From Heritagella caecorum (GTDB taxonomy: Bacteria > Bacillota > Clostridia > Oscillospirales > Acutalibacteraceae): 64,000 nucleotides of DNA. Shown here piece by piece: positions 32,026 through 40,379 of the stretch. The position numbers and the translations under genes are program-made. A model generated the notes under the pieces. It ran no database searches and had not been told where the DNA came from. It saw only the letters and a program-made list of their open reading frames with translations. Location: NCBI GenBank assembly GCA_904419035.1, contig CAJFQL010000001.1, positions 223,280-287,279 on the forward strand. Direction: 5' to 3'. Each line of letters begins with the position of its first letter. Within the stretch, counting starts at the first letter, position 1.

Positions 32026-33758
32026 GCCGTTTCTCCTTTCGGGCTATATTGTTCCAACTCTTGCTGCGTATTCCACAAGGTAAAATACACGCCGTGACGG
32101 GCCAGCAGCTGGGAGTGACGGCCGCTTTCTACCACGCGGCCTTTTTCCATGACATAAATAGTGTCGGCGTCTATCACATTCATGAGCCTGTGGGACACCA
32201 GCAGCACTGTTTTGGTTTGGGCCAATTTTTGAATTTGCTCCATAAGGATGGTTTCGCTTTCTACGTCGATATTGGAGGTAGCTTCATCGAAAATGTATAT
32301 CGGGCTGTCGTGTAATATGGCCCTCGCCAGCGCCAGGCGCTGCCGCTGCCCTCCGGAAAGATTGGCCGCTTTTTCCTGAAGGGGCGTCGACAGTCCCTGT
32401 TCCGCCTGCAAAAAACCGTCCAGGTTGACTTTTTTTAATACCTGCCACATGTCTTCGTCGGTGGCTGTGGGTTTTCCCATAAGTAAATTATCCCGCACGG
32501 TGCCCTGGAACAGGTAACTCTGGTGGCCGACATAGGTGATGTTCCGGTGCCGATTCTCTTCCCGAATGGAGGAAAGTGGAACATTCCCAACGGTAACGCA
32601 GCCACCCGTCGCCTGACGGCGCCCTGTCAAGAGGGAAGCTAGAGTCGATTTTCCGCAGCCGCTTTCCCCTATAAGAGCGGTAAACTGCCCCTGGCGGCAT
32701 GTAAGGGTAACATCTTGTAAAACAGGGCGGTCCGGCTCATAGGCAAAATCCACCTGCTCACAGTGAAGGGTGTGCTGTGCGGGAAAGCTCTCGGTTACAG
32801 CGGGCGTTTCTTCCTTTAAATCCAGTAGACGGAAGATCTTTTCGCTTGCGGCCATGCCGTTCATGGCAATGTGGAAAAATGATCCCAGCTGCCGCATGGG
32901 CAAAAAGAAGTCAGCCGCCAATAAGCAAATGAGCACGCCGCCCATTAGGGAGACCGCCCCATTCTGGTACTGGGTAATGGCCAAGATAATTCCCAATGCC
33001 GCACCGCCGTATGCAATCAGATCCATAATCGTAATGGAATTTAGTTGCATGGTCAGTACTTTCATGGTAATTTTGCGGAATTTTTCGGCTTGTTCGTTCA
33101 TTTCCTGCTGTTTGAAATGATCCGCCTGATAGATTTTTAGCGTCGTCAACCCCTGTAAATTTTCGAGGAACGTGTCGCCCAGTTCCGTATACCGCCCCCA
33201 GTATTTTGCCAGCAGTTTTTTGGCCCAGGTCTGCACGGCTGCGATCGCCACCGGAATGAGCGGCACACAACAGAATAAAGCCAGAGCAACGGGCCAACTG
33301 ACAAAACACAATACAACAAATAACGTGATAGGTGCCAGCATCGCATAGAAAAACTGCGGCAAATACGCGCCAAAATATGTTTCCAGCTGGTCGACCCCTT
33401 CTACGGCTACCTGCACGACTTCGGAAGTCCGCACCTGTTCGCGGTACGCGCTCCCGAGTCGCAGCAGTTTTTGGTAGATTTTTTCCCGTAACCTCTTTTT
33501 CACCGTCCGGGAAGAGCAGTACCCCATGCGGGCACTGCCCCATGTGCACAGAAAACGAAGAATCAAGGCAAAGGCTGACACCCCCACCACCGGCCACACG
33601 GCTATCGTTTCCGGCCCTTCGATCACCGCAGCCAGCACCCGCGCGACAGCCGCCATCAGGGCTATATTCGCCAGCAGTGAAATCCACTGACATAGTACGT
33701 TTGCCGCTATGTATTTTTTGCTTTCACCGACTGTTTGGATCAGCCGTTTGTTGATCAT
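32022..33758 (-). CDS. CydD-like ABC transporter (membrane domain plus ATPase)
   Basis: The protein has 578 aa from the ATG at 33758. A membrane domain with six segments is followed by an ATPase domain with Walker A 'GESGCGKST', signature 'LSGGQRQRLALARAILHDSP' and Walker B 'IYIFDEATSNID'. With the next gene it should form a heterodimeric exporter. It is 40 nt after the ZIP gene. Confidence 0.88.
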   Translation of the reverse strand: MINKRLIQTVGESKKYIAANVLCQWISLLANIALMAAVARVLAAVIEGPETIAVWPVVGVSAFALILRFLCTWGSARMGYCSSRTVKKRLREKIYQKLLRLGSAYREQVRTSEVVQVAVEGVDQLETYFGAYLPQFFYAMLAPITLFVVLCFVSWPVALALFCCVPLIPVAIAAVQTWAKKLLAKYWGRYTELGDTFLENLQGLTTLKIYQADHFKQQEMNEQAEKFRKITMKVLTMQLNSITIMDLIAYGGAALGIILAITQYQNGAVSLMGGVLICLLAADFFLPMRQLGSFFHIAMNGMAASEKIFRLLDLKEETPAVTESFPAQHTLHCEQVDFAYEPDRPVLQDVTLTCRQGQFTALIGESGCGKSTLASLLTGRRQATGGCVTVGNVPLSSIREENRHRNITYVGHQSYLFQGTVRDNLLMGKPTATDEDMWQVLKKVNLDGFLQAEQGLSTPLQEKAANLSGGQRQRLALARAILHDSPIYIFDEATSNIDVESETILMEQIQKLAQTKTVLLVSHRLMNVIDADTIYVMEKGRVVESGRHSQLLARHGVYFTLWNTQQELEQYSPKGETA

Positions 33759-33798
33759 CACGTTATATCCGCCTTCTTTCGTATTTTTGTTTCTATTT

Positions 33799-34581
33799 TT
33801 ACCCAAGCGCCACATCCAGAACCATCATCAGGGTAAATCCCACAGCAAAAAAGATGGTCCCTACATTCGAGTGCTTGCCCACCGACATTTCCGGAATCAG
33901 TTCTTCTACGACGACATAGATCATGGCCCCCGCCGCAAAACTCAGCGCATAGGGCAGCATGGGCAAAATCATTCCCGAAAAGAATAAGGTCACGAGCGCC
34001 CCTAAAGGTTCTACCACCCCCGACAGCACCCCATAGAAAAAAGACCGGGGCTTTGAAAGTCCTTCTGCTTTTAGTGGCAGCGAAATAATCGCGCCTTCGG
34101 GAAAATTTTGAATCGCAATCCCCAATGACAGGGCCAGTGCCCCGGACAGTGCAATTGTGCCGCTATCCGACAGCCACCCGGCATACACCGCCCCTACAGC
34201 CATTCCTTCCGGGATATTGTGTAAAGCAACCGCCAGTGTGAGCATCGTCGTTTTGCCAAACCCGGAACGGATGCCTTCCGCTTCGCGGCTGCCCCGATGT
34301 AAATGAGGGATTACCCGGTCTAATATGAGTAAAAAGAGAATCCCCAGCCAAAACCCGGCGACAGCCGGCCAAAACGACCATGGCCCTAAGTCAGACGCCT
34401 GTTCCATGGCGGGCAGCAAGAGGCTCCAAATCGAAGCGGCGACCATAACGCCCGCTGCAAACCCCGTTAACGCCCGCTGTACCCATAAAGGGAGCGCCCG
34501 GTGCAGAAAAAACACACCGGCGGCCCCCAACGTTGTCCCTAAAAAGGGGATCCATATCCCCTGCCATACGGCTACTGGCAT
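33799..34581 (-). CDS. ZIP-family metal transporter
   Basis: The protein has 260 aa; start at 34581 after AAAGGAGG. Eight membrane segments, with the metal-binding motifs 'ALHNIPEGMAVG' (segment 4) and 'IQNFPEGAIIS' (segment 5), and 'EELIPE' near the end. The Asn in place of the second His is common in ZupT/gufA-type proteins. It takes up divalent metals such as Zn2+, Fe2+ or Mn2+. It follows the small HMA gene by 26 nt. Confidence 0.92.
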   Translation of the reverse strand: MPVAVWQGIWIPFLGTTLGAAGVFFLHRALPLWVQRALTGFAAGVMVAASIWSLLLPAMEQASDLGPWSFWPAVAGFWLGILFLLILDRVIPHLHRGSREAEGIRSGFGKTTMLTLAVALHNIPEGMAVGAVYAGWLSDSGTIALSGALALSLGIAIQNFPEGAIISLPLKAEGLSKPRSFFYGVLSGVVEPLGALVTLFFSGMILPMLPYALSFAAGAMIYVVVEELIPEMSVGKHSNVGTIFFAVGFTLMMVLDVALG

Positions 34582-34607
34582 AAAAACCTCCTTTTTCCCG
34601 GTTGTTA

Positions 34608-34859
34608 TTACCCAAACAACCGGAATCTTTTTTTCTCATAAGGGCCGGATTCTACCGATATAACCCGGTATCCGATGGACTCGATGGCCTGCTTGATGGC
34701 TTGTTCGTCTACCGGATTTTCGAGGATGAGTTGTGTTTCCCCTTTTTTGTGGGACGACGTCACCTTTTTGACCGGAACTGCTTTCCGTATCGCCTCGTTT
34801 ACATGGGCTTCGCACATGGAACAGGCCATTCCGTCCACCTTTACGATCATACGAATCAT
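34608..34859 (-). CDS. Small heavy-metal-associated (HMA) domain protein
   Basis: The protein has 83 aa with a ferredoxin-like HMA fold: 'VKVDGMACSMCEAHVNEAIRK' with Cys13 and Cys16 as the metal site, and 'VDEQAIKQAIESIGYRV'. It is a copper-chaperone (CopZ) type domain, but here leads an operon with a ZIP importer. Start 34859 has GGAGGG upstream; the ATG at 34850 also has AAAGGA. It probably carries metal in the cytoplasm. Confidence 0.88.
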   Translation of the reverse strand: MIRMIVKVDGMACSMCEAHVNEAIRKAVPVKKVTSSHKKGETQLILENPVDEQAIKQAIESIGYRVISVESGPYEKKRFRLFG

Positions 34860-34878
34860 CCTTTACACCCTCCTTAAA

Positions 34879-34894
34879 GTTAGTATAAACTAAC
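34879..34894. promoter_or_regulatory. Palindromic operator 1 of the HMA-ZIP operon
   Basis: GTTAGT-ATAA-ACTAAC, arms of six without mismatch; it overlaps a TATACT -10-like sequence on the minus strand (34887-34882). It lies 20 nt before the HMA start codon. The pattern resembles DtxR/MntR-family metalloregulator sites (TTAG..CTAA), by inference. Confidence 0.75.
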
Positions 34895-34912
34895 ACTTAT
34901 GCAAAAAAATCA

Positions 34913-34930
34913 AGTTAGTTTCCACTAACT
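34913..34930. promoter_or_regulatory. Palindromic operator 2 of the HMA-ZIP operon
   Basis: AGTTAGT-TTCC-ACTAACT, seven-nt arms; same core as operator 1, centres 35 bp apart. Two copies of one palindrome around a promoter argue for a dedicated regulator encoded elsewhere. Confidence 0.75.
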
Positions 34931-34978
34931 ATCATCGTTATCCTACACGATTTCTTTTCTTTTGTCAATGGCACAAGA

Positions 34979-35018
34979 AAAGAAGCAGGATGCTCATGAA
35001 AAGAACGTCCTGCTTCCC
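34979..35018 (-). terminator. Terminator after the PNPOx-like gene
   Basis: GAAGCAGGA (34982-34990) and TCCTGCTTC (35008-35016) stem, followed on the minus strand by TCTTTTCTTG. Confidence 0.65.
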
Positions 35019-35033
35019 CTTTTAAAAACTATT

Positions 35034-35468
35034 TTATTCCGCCGTAAAATCCAGATCGTACCGTGTTCCATGGGAAAACAGCACGGCTTTTGTCAAGCGA
35101 ATCCGCAGAATACAGGTGTTTGGATCGGAAAAATCGTTGTGTCCATTATCAATCCACGAAGCAAAAACTTCCCGGAGTCTTCTGGCGTAATCCGCGTTTT
35201 CGTCCCGGTTAAACCATCCAAGGTTTTCTCCGATTCCCTGGGCCGTAAACCATTCTCCGGAAAGGGCCACATGGGGATTCTTTTCGATTTGCTTCATTTT
35301 GTTCGACAGGCCATAGGTAATGACAAAAAAGCATCCGTCTTCATAATAGCCATTGACCGTGCGTACGGCGGGCCAGTCGCCATCCAGCGTAGCTAGGGAA
35401 AGCAGCTGGTCACAGCCAAACCGTTCGTTTAAAATCGCCTGGGCCTTTTCGGGAATGGAATTTGACAT
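35034..35468 (-). CDS. Pyridoxamine 5'-phosphate oxidase-like flavoprotein
   Basis: The protein has 144 aa with the split-barrel FMN-binding fold: 'LLSLATLDGDWPAVRTVNGYY', 'FFVITYGLSNKMKQIEKNPHVAL' and a helical 'YARRLREVFASW' end. Such small proteins are FMN-binding and of unknown substrate, not true PdxH. It is 30 nt after the VWA gene and ends at a terminator. Confidence 0.85.
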   Translation of the reverse strand: MSNSIPEKAQAILNERFGCDQLLSLATLDGDWPAVRTVNGYYEDGCFFVITYGLSNKMKQIEKNPHVALSGEWFTAQGIGENLGWFNRDENADYARRLREVFASWIDNGHNDFSDPNTCILRIRLTKAVLFSHGTRYDLDFTAE

Positions 35469-35498
35469 AGAACATCCTCCTTTTTATTTCGTCACTCC

Positions 35499-36167
35499 TT
35501 ACCCTCTGCGACCATTCCGGCCACGGGAGTGATAGTCGTTTTCAATATCCGCCTTCCAGGCAGCGGTTAAGGGTGCGTTTCCCCGCACCGTATGAATGGC
35601 TTTTTCCAGCACGGTAAAATTTAAGGCTGTACCGGCCTGATCGGCGTGGTAATTGACGGCCCGATCAGCCCCAATGCCAAATTGCCCCGCTGTTTTCACC
35701 GCATCGATATTGGCGCCAAGGAATAAAAACTCCCACCCGTACCGGTTCTTTTGCCGCTGAATCATGCGGCGCACGGTAGCGGCATCGTAAAAACGGCTGG
35801 CGTTTTCCATCCCGTCTGTGGTAATCACAAACAGGGTGCGGTCCGGCACATCGGCCCGCCGGGCATATTTATGAATGAGCCCAATATGGTGAATCGCCCC
35901 GCCGATCGCATCCAGCAGCGCTGTACAGCCGCGCACCGAATACTCCCGATCGGTCAGCGGCGGCAGGCGGCGCAGGTCGACCCGGTCGTGGACGACCTCA
36001 CAGGCTGTATCAAATAGCACGGTGGAAACAAGGGCTTTGCCCGGCTCCCGCTTCTGTTTTTCGATCATGGCGTTAAAGCCGCCGATGGTGTCGGATTCCA
36101 GGCCGCTCATGGAGCCGCTGCGGTCCAGTAAAAAAACGATCTCGGTTACTTTCTCTCTTTGCTTCAT
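35499..36167 (-). CDS. VWA-domain protein
   Basis: The protein has 222 aa made of one von Willebrand A domain. The metal-ion-dependent adhesion site is complete: 'DRSGSMSG' (Asp15, Ser17, Ser19), a Thr in 'GCTALLDAIG' and Asp in 'TTDGMENAS'. No signal peptide or membrane segment, so it is cytoplasmic. The end is rich in Arg and Gly. Phage/tellurite-type or MoxR partners are not seen nearby; the role is unknown. Confidence 0.88.
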   Translation of the reverse strand: MKQREKVTEIVFLLDRSGSMSGLESDTIGGFNAMIEKQKREPGKALVSTVLFDTACEVVHDRVDLRRLPPLTDREYSVRGCTALLDAIGGAIHHIGLIHKYARRADVPDRTLFVITTDGMENASRFYDAATVRRMIQRQKNRYGWEFLFLGANIDAVKTAGQFGIGADRAVNYHADQAGTALNFTVLEKAIHTVRGNAPLTAAWKADIENDYHSRGRNGRRG

Positions 36168-36258
36168 CTTTGTGTCCTCCCGTATGATGGTATGTGTTTT
36201 TTACACCCCTATCATACCGGAAGGACTCGAAACATAGGTCGCCCGCCAGGCGACAAAA

Positions 36259-37248
36259 TCAGGCCCCCAATAAACTTTGGTCAAACGCGAACAGCGCTTC
36301 GTTGATGGCAAAAATATCGTAACACCCTTTTTGGATGAAATATTCGACGATCAGGTCAAATTTCTGGCTGTGCGACAGCGCAAACCCAGCTTTTTGCAAG
36401 AGTTCCTTTGTTTCGGAAAGGGAGAGCTCCAACGCCACTGCCAAAGCCAGGGCTGTCGGCTTACTGGGGTGGTATTGGCGGTTCTTGCGAATTTTGGAAA
36501 ACAATTTGCGGTCCAGGTTGGCTTTTTTGTAGCACTGGGCATCGGTCATGCCTTTTTCGTCAATTTTGCGCAGCAGCATGTCGGTAAAGCTTTCGTCCAA
36601 CTGAGAAACCGCATCTTCTAAAGAAAGGGAGGATGCAAAAAAGGCAGGCGCCGTGGAAGCCCCCATAAGGCGCGCCGCCTCTCCCCGCTGCTGCTGCCGG
36701 GCCAGGGAGTCCTGGTGGCTTTCCACAAAGCGGTCATCGATAAAAGACTGAATGTCGCAATATGTTTCCCTACTGATCCGGTACGCGGCTTTATCGAACA
36801 CCACCAGAAAAACGGTCAGATCGTGGGTAAGTAAAAAGCGGCCGATGGTGTCCACCGCCACCCGAAGGGCCTGATCCTTTGGGTACCCATAGGCCCCGGC
36901 GGAAATCAGCGGGAACGCCACGGTTTCGCAGTGGGCTCGCAAGGCTAGCTGCAAAGACGTACGGTAGCAGGATGTAAGCGCATCCTTTTCTCCAAAAGAG
37001 CCGCCCCGCCACACTGGCCCCACCGTGTGAATCACATACCGGCACGGTAAGTGGAAGCCTTTGGTGATTTTCGCCTGTCCTGTCGGGCAGCCGCCCAATT
37101 TTTGGCACGCCAGGCGTAGTTGGGGCCCGGCGGCCCGGTGAATGGCACCATCCACACCGCCGCTCCCCAGCAGGGAGGGATTCGCGGCGTTGACAATCGC
37201 GTCGACCGGCATTTTCGTAATATCCTGGCGAATAATGGTAAGCGGCAT
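36259..37248 (-). CDS. Macro-domain (ADP-ribose-binding) protein with C-terminal helical/HTH-like domain
   Basis: The protein has 329 aa from the ATG at 37248 (AAAGGGG upstream). The macro domain (about 1-170) has 'DAIVNAANPSLLGSGGVDGA' and 'ISAGAYGYPKDQALRVA', as in O-acetyl-ADP-ribose deacetylases. A linker leads to a C-terminal domain (about 235-325) with 'DEKGMTDAQCYKKANLDRKL' and 'ALALAVALELSLSETKELL', which resembles an XRE-type helix-turn-helix bundle. Probably removes ADP-ribose or binds such ligands. It is 65 nt after cobO. Confidence 0.88.
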   Translation of the reverse strand: MPLTIIRQDITKMPVDAIVNAANPSLLGSGGVDGAIHRAAGPQLRLACQKLGGCPTGQAKITKGFHLPCRYVIHTVGPVWRGGSFGEKDALTSCYRTSLQLALRAHCETVAFPLISAGAYGYPKDQALRVAVDTIGRFLLTHDLTVFLVVFDKAAYRISRETYCDIQSFIDDRFVESHQDSLARQQQRGEAARLMGASTAPAFFASSLSLEDAVSQLDESFTDMLLRKIDEKGMTDAQCYKKANLDRKLFSKIRKNRQYHPSKPTALALAVALELSLSETKELLQKAGFALSHSQKFDLIVEYFIQKGCYDIFAINEALFAFDQSLLGA

Positions 37249-37313
37249 GGCGGCATCCCCTTTCTGTTTTTCATTGTAGCACAGGAAAAAGGCCCCCGTC
37301 AAAAATTTTTTGT

Positions 37314-37826
37314 TTAAAATTCAACCCCTTGGCGGGCCTTAATCCCCCGGTCGAAGGGGTGGCGCTCGTTATGCATTTCGGTAATATAGTCGGCGCACTC
37401 CTTCATCCAGGGCGCCGGGTCCCGGCCGGTGAGAACCAGTTCCTGGGTTTCCGGTTTTTCCATCACAACTTTTTTTAGCAATGTTTCCGGTACCATATGA
37501 AGCTGGCACGCCGCACAGGCTTCATCCAAAATCAGCATATCGGCCGGTTCCTGCAAAGCCGCCTGTAACAGCTCCTGCTGCTGCCGACGGGTTTCCTCTT
37601 TTTCTTCTTCATTCATCTGGAACACAAATTTGTGCCCCGGTTTGCCGCGATAAATTCTCGCTCCCAACCGGCTAAGCATGTCGATTTCGCCGCTTTTCGC
37701 CCCTTTTAAAAATTGCACAATCACCACCCGGCGGCCCGCTGCCAAAGCTCGCAAGGCTAGGCCCATAGCGGCGGTTGTTTTGCCTTTTCCGTCGCCCCAG
37801 TAAAGGTGGATCAGCCCTTTTTCCAT
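37314..37826 (-). CDS. cobO: Cob(I)yrinic acid a,c-diamide adenosyltransferase (BtuR/CobO)
   Basis: The protein has 170 aa with P-loop 'GDGKGKTT' (11-18), 'VVIVQFLKGAKSGE' and 'MLILDEACAACQ'. It transfers the adenosyl group of ATP to the cobalt of corrinoids. It is the last gene of the 22-gene minus-strand array, 1 nt after cobQ. Confidence 0.95.
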   Translation of the reverse strand: MEKGLIHLYWGDGKGKTTAAMGLALRALAAGRRVVIVQFLKGAKSGEIDMLSRLGARIYRGKPGHKFVFQMNEEEKEETRRQQQELLQAALQEPADMLILDEACAACQLHMVPETLLKKVVMEKPETQELVLTGRDPAPWMKECADYITEMHNERHPFDRGIKARQGVEF

Positions 37827-37827
37827 A

Positions 37828-39306
37828 TTATCGCTTCCCTTCCATCATCGCATAGATGGCCTTTAGATCGAGCGCTTTTCGCATACCTTCGGCCAACTGA
37901 TCGAATTGTTCTTCCTGGTACGCCGCATGGGTAAGGGTGAGCGCCTGCTCACAGTCGATTCCCTTGCGGGCGCACAAATACGCGGCCAGTTTTTGCGTCA
38001 AGGCCCCTGTATCGAAAAGTCCGTGCAGGTAGGTACCAAACACCTGGCCGCTTACACACCCGTCCTCTTGCCCATTTTCCAGGCGGCAGAAGGCAGGGCC
38101 ATGTACCTGTGTCTGACCGGTGTGAATTTCGTACCCGTCAAGCTGTGCCCCGGCAAAAGGAGCCGCCGTCACTACAGCCTGTACCCGGGTGCGCCGTTTT
38201 TGCGACGAAAACACCGTGTCCACCGGCAAAAGACCGAGTCCGCGGCAAGCGCCGCCCCCTTCGGAACCCGAAGGATCAGAAAGCGTCTGCCCCAACATCT
38301 GGTACCCGCCGCAAATGCCCAGCACTGGCACCCCTTGGGACGCGAGCTTACAAATCGCGGTTTCCAGCCCGTTTTGCCGCAGCCACAAAAGGTCCCCCAT
38401 GGTGCTTTTGGTACCTGGCAGAATGAGAAGATCCGGCACGCCCAGTTCTTTTACCGTCGAAACATACCGTACCCCCATCATAGGATGTTCGTCCAGGAGG
38501 GAAAAATCCGTAAAGTTCGAAACCCTCGGCAGGCGAATGACGGCCACATCCAGCGGTTTTTTGACCTTATTCTGCTCCAACCGGGTTGAAAGGGAATCTT
38601 CGTCGTCTATATCCACCCGCAGGTACGGCACAACCCCCAGCACCGGGATGCCGGTTTTTTCTTCCAACATGGTAAGCCCCGGGCGCAAAATGGCTTCATC
38701 CCCCCGGAACTTGTTGATGAGCAAACCGCCGATGCGGGCCTGCTCCTGGGGGGTAAGGAGCGCTACCGTACCATATAGCTGGGCAAACACGCCGCCCCGG
38801 TCGATATCCCCCGCCAACAAAACGGGAGCACCCACCAGTTCCGCCAGCCCCATATTGACGATATCGTTTTCCCTCAGGTTGATTTCCGCCGGGCTGCCGG
38901 CCCCTTCGATGACGATGATGTCATTTTCCTGCGCCAGGCTACTATAGGCTTCTAAAATATCGGGGATGAGCGTTTTTTTCATGCCGAAATACGCAGCGGC
39001 GCTCATTTGCCCGCGCACTTCGCCGTTTACAATGACCTGACTGCCGGTATCGCTGCAAGGCTTGAGCAAAATGGGGTTCATACGCACATCGGGTTCTTTT
39101 CCGGCCGCCTGAGCTTGCACCACCTGGGCCCGTCCCATTTCCAGCCCGTCTTTCGTCACGTAACTATTCAGGGCCATATTCTGGCTTTTAAATGGCGCCA
39201 CCTGGTACCCATCTTGGGCAAAAATGCGGCACATCCCAGCACATAACAGGCTCTTTCCCGCTCCGGACATAGTGCCCTGCACCATGATACAGCGTGTTTT
39301 TTTCAT
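37828..39306 (-). CDS. cobQ: Cobyric acid synthase (CbiP/CobQ)
   Basis: The protein has 492 aa. The N-terminal synthetase domain has 'MVQGTMSGAGKSLL' and 'APFKSQNMALNS'; the C-terminal glutamine amidotransferase has nucleophile Cys in 'LGICGGYQMLGQ' (near 335) and 'FGTYLHGLFD' for the catalytic His. It amidates b, d, e and g side chains of adenosylcobyrinic diamide. ATGA overlap with cobD. Confidence 0.95.
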   Translation of the reverse strand: MKKTRCIMVQGTMSGAGKSLLCAGMCRIFAQDGYQVAPFKSQNMALNSYVTKDGLEMGRAQVVQAQAAGKEPDVRMNPILLKPCSDTGSQVIVNGEVRGQMSAAAYFGMKKTLIPDILEAYSSLAQENDIIVIEGAGSPAEINLRENDIVNMGLAELVGAPVLLAGDIDRGGVFAQLYGTVALLTPQEQARIGGLLINKFRGDEAILRPGLTMLEEKTGIPVLGVVPYLRVDIDDEDSLSTRLEQNKVKKPLDVAVIRLPRVSNFTDFSLLDEHPMMGVRYVSTVKELGVPDLLILPGTKSTMGDLLWLRQNGLETAICKLASQGVPVLGICGGYQMLGQTLSDPSGSEGGGACRGLGLLPVDTVFSSQKRRTRVQAVVTAAPFAGAQLDGYEIHTGQTQVHGPAFCRLENGQEDGCVSGQVFGTYLHGLFDTGALTQKLAAYLCARKGIDCEQALTLTHAAYQEEQFDQLAEGMRKALDLKAIYAMMEGKR

Positions 39307-40364
39307 CGAAGCACCTCCTCGATTGCCTGCAGCAGCCGTTCATTTTCTTGATGCGTCCGCACGGCAGTGCGGTACCAGTCATCGGAAAGACCCGGGTAAT
39401 TGCCGCAGCTGCGCAGCAAAATGCCTTTTTCCCGCAAAGGACGAAGCAAAGGCACCGGGCACTGGAACAAAAGGTAATTGGCCTGTCCCGGAATGACCCG
39501 CAGCCCCAGTAACGACAGTTTTTCGATCATCCACGGACGCTCGGTCGCAATGAGCGTGCGTACACGCCGAACATACTCCGTTTCATCCAGCGCCGCTTCC
39601 CCCGCCGCCTGAGCTAGGGACGACACCGCCCAGGGCTGGGACGCGGCACGCATTTTTTCCATCCAGTCTTCCCCGGCACACAGGGCATATCCCAGCCGCA
39701 CCCCGGCCATAGCGTACAGTTTGGTAAACGCCCGCAGAATCATCAGCCCCGGAAAACGGGACAGCTCGTTTTTGAACGTATGGGCCGCCGGATCGGCCAG
39801 AAAATCGCCGAAGCATTCGTCCAGCACCAGTTTGGCTCCACAATCCTGACAGCGCTTGGCCACCTGCCATAAAAACTCTTTCGGTGACACCTGGCCGGTG
39901 GGATTATTGGGTTCGCATAAAAACACCAGATCGATACCCGGTTGAATTTTTGCAAGGAACCCGTCATCGAGGGAAAAATTGCTTTCTTCCCGCAGCACAT
40001 ACCGCTCCACCTGGCACCCGACCTGCTGCAGCGCCGCTTCGTATTCCGCAAAGGTGGGCGCCGTTAAAAGGGCCCGTTTGGGCGCTACAGCCATAACGGC
40101 ACGGAAAATAAGATCGGCAGCCCCGTTCCCGCACAGCACATAGGATTCGGGCACTTGTTCGTGCCGGGCAATTTTCCGGCACAAAGACCGGCACAGCGGG
40201 TCGGGGTACCGGTCCACGGTTTTAATCGCCTGCTTCAGCGCTTTTTTTACCTCCTCGGGCACCCCCAGCGGGCTGACATTCGCAGAAAAATCCAGGGGGG
40301 CGGTACCGTATTCTTCCGTAAAACCGGCCCAGTCCCCGCCGTGTACCAGTTTTTTGGGTTCCAT
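39303..40364 (-). CDS. cobD: L-threonine-O-3-phosphate decarboxylase (CobD)
   Basis: The protein has 353 aa, PLP fold type I. Features: 'HGGDWAGFTEEYG' and 'DFSANVSPLGVP' at the start, 'FLCEPNNPTGQV', and PLP lysine in 'ILRAFTKLYAMAGVRLGY'. It makes (R)-1-amino-2-propanol phosphate for the nucleotide loop. It could be mistaken for HisC, but the position between cbiB and cobQ decides. No PduX kinase is seen. Confidence 0.93.
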   Translation of the reverse strand: MEPKKLVHGGDWAGFTEEYGTAPLDFSANVSPLGVPEEVKKALKQAIKTVDRYPDPLCRSLCRKIARHEQVPESYVLCGNGAADLIFRAVMAVAPKRALLTAPTFAEYEAALQQVGCQVERYVLREESNFSLDDGFLAKIQPGIDLVFLCEPNNPTGQVSPKEFLWQVAKRCQDCGAKLVLDECFGDFLADPAAHTFKNELSRFPGLMILRAFTKLYAMAGVRLGYALCAGEDWMEKMRAASQPWAVSSLAQAAGEAALDETEYVRRVRTLIATERPWMIEKLSLLGLRVIPGQANYLLFQCPVPLLRPLREKGILLRSCGNYPGLSDDWYRTAVRTHQENERLLQAIEEVLR

Positions 40365-40379
40365 GCTTTTTGCCTCCTT

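Noticed and set aside
30367..33758. A cytochrome bd operon (cydABDC)
   Set aside because: The ABC pair is CydDC-like, but no cydA or cydB is adjacent; the gene was therefore left without a cyd symbol.
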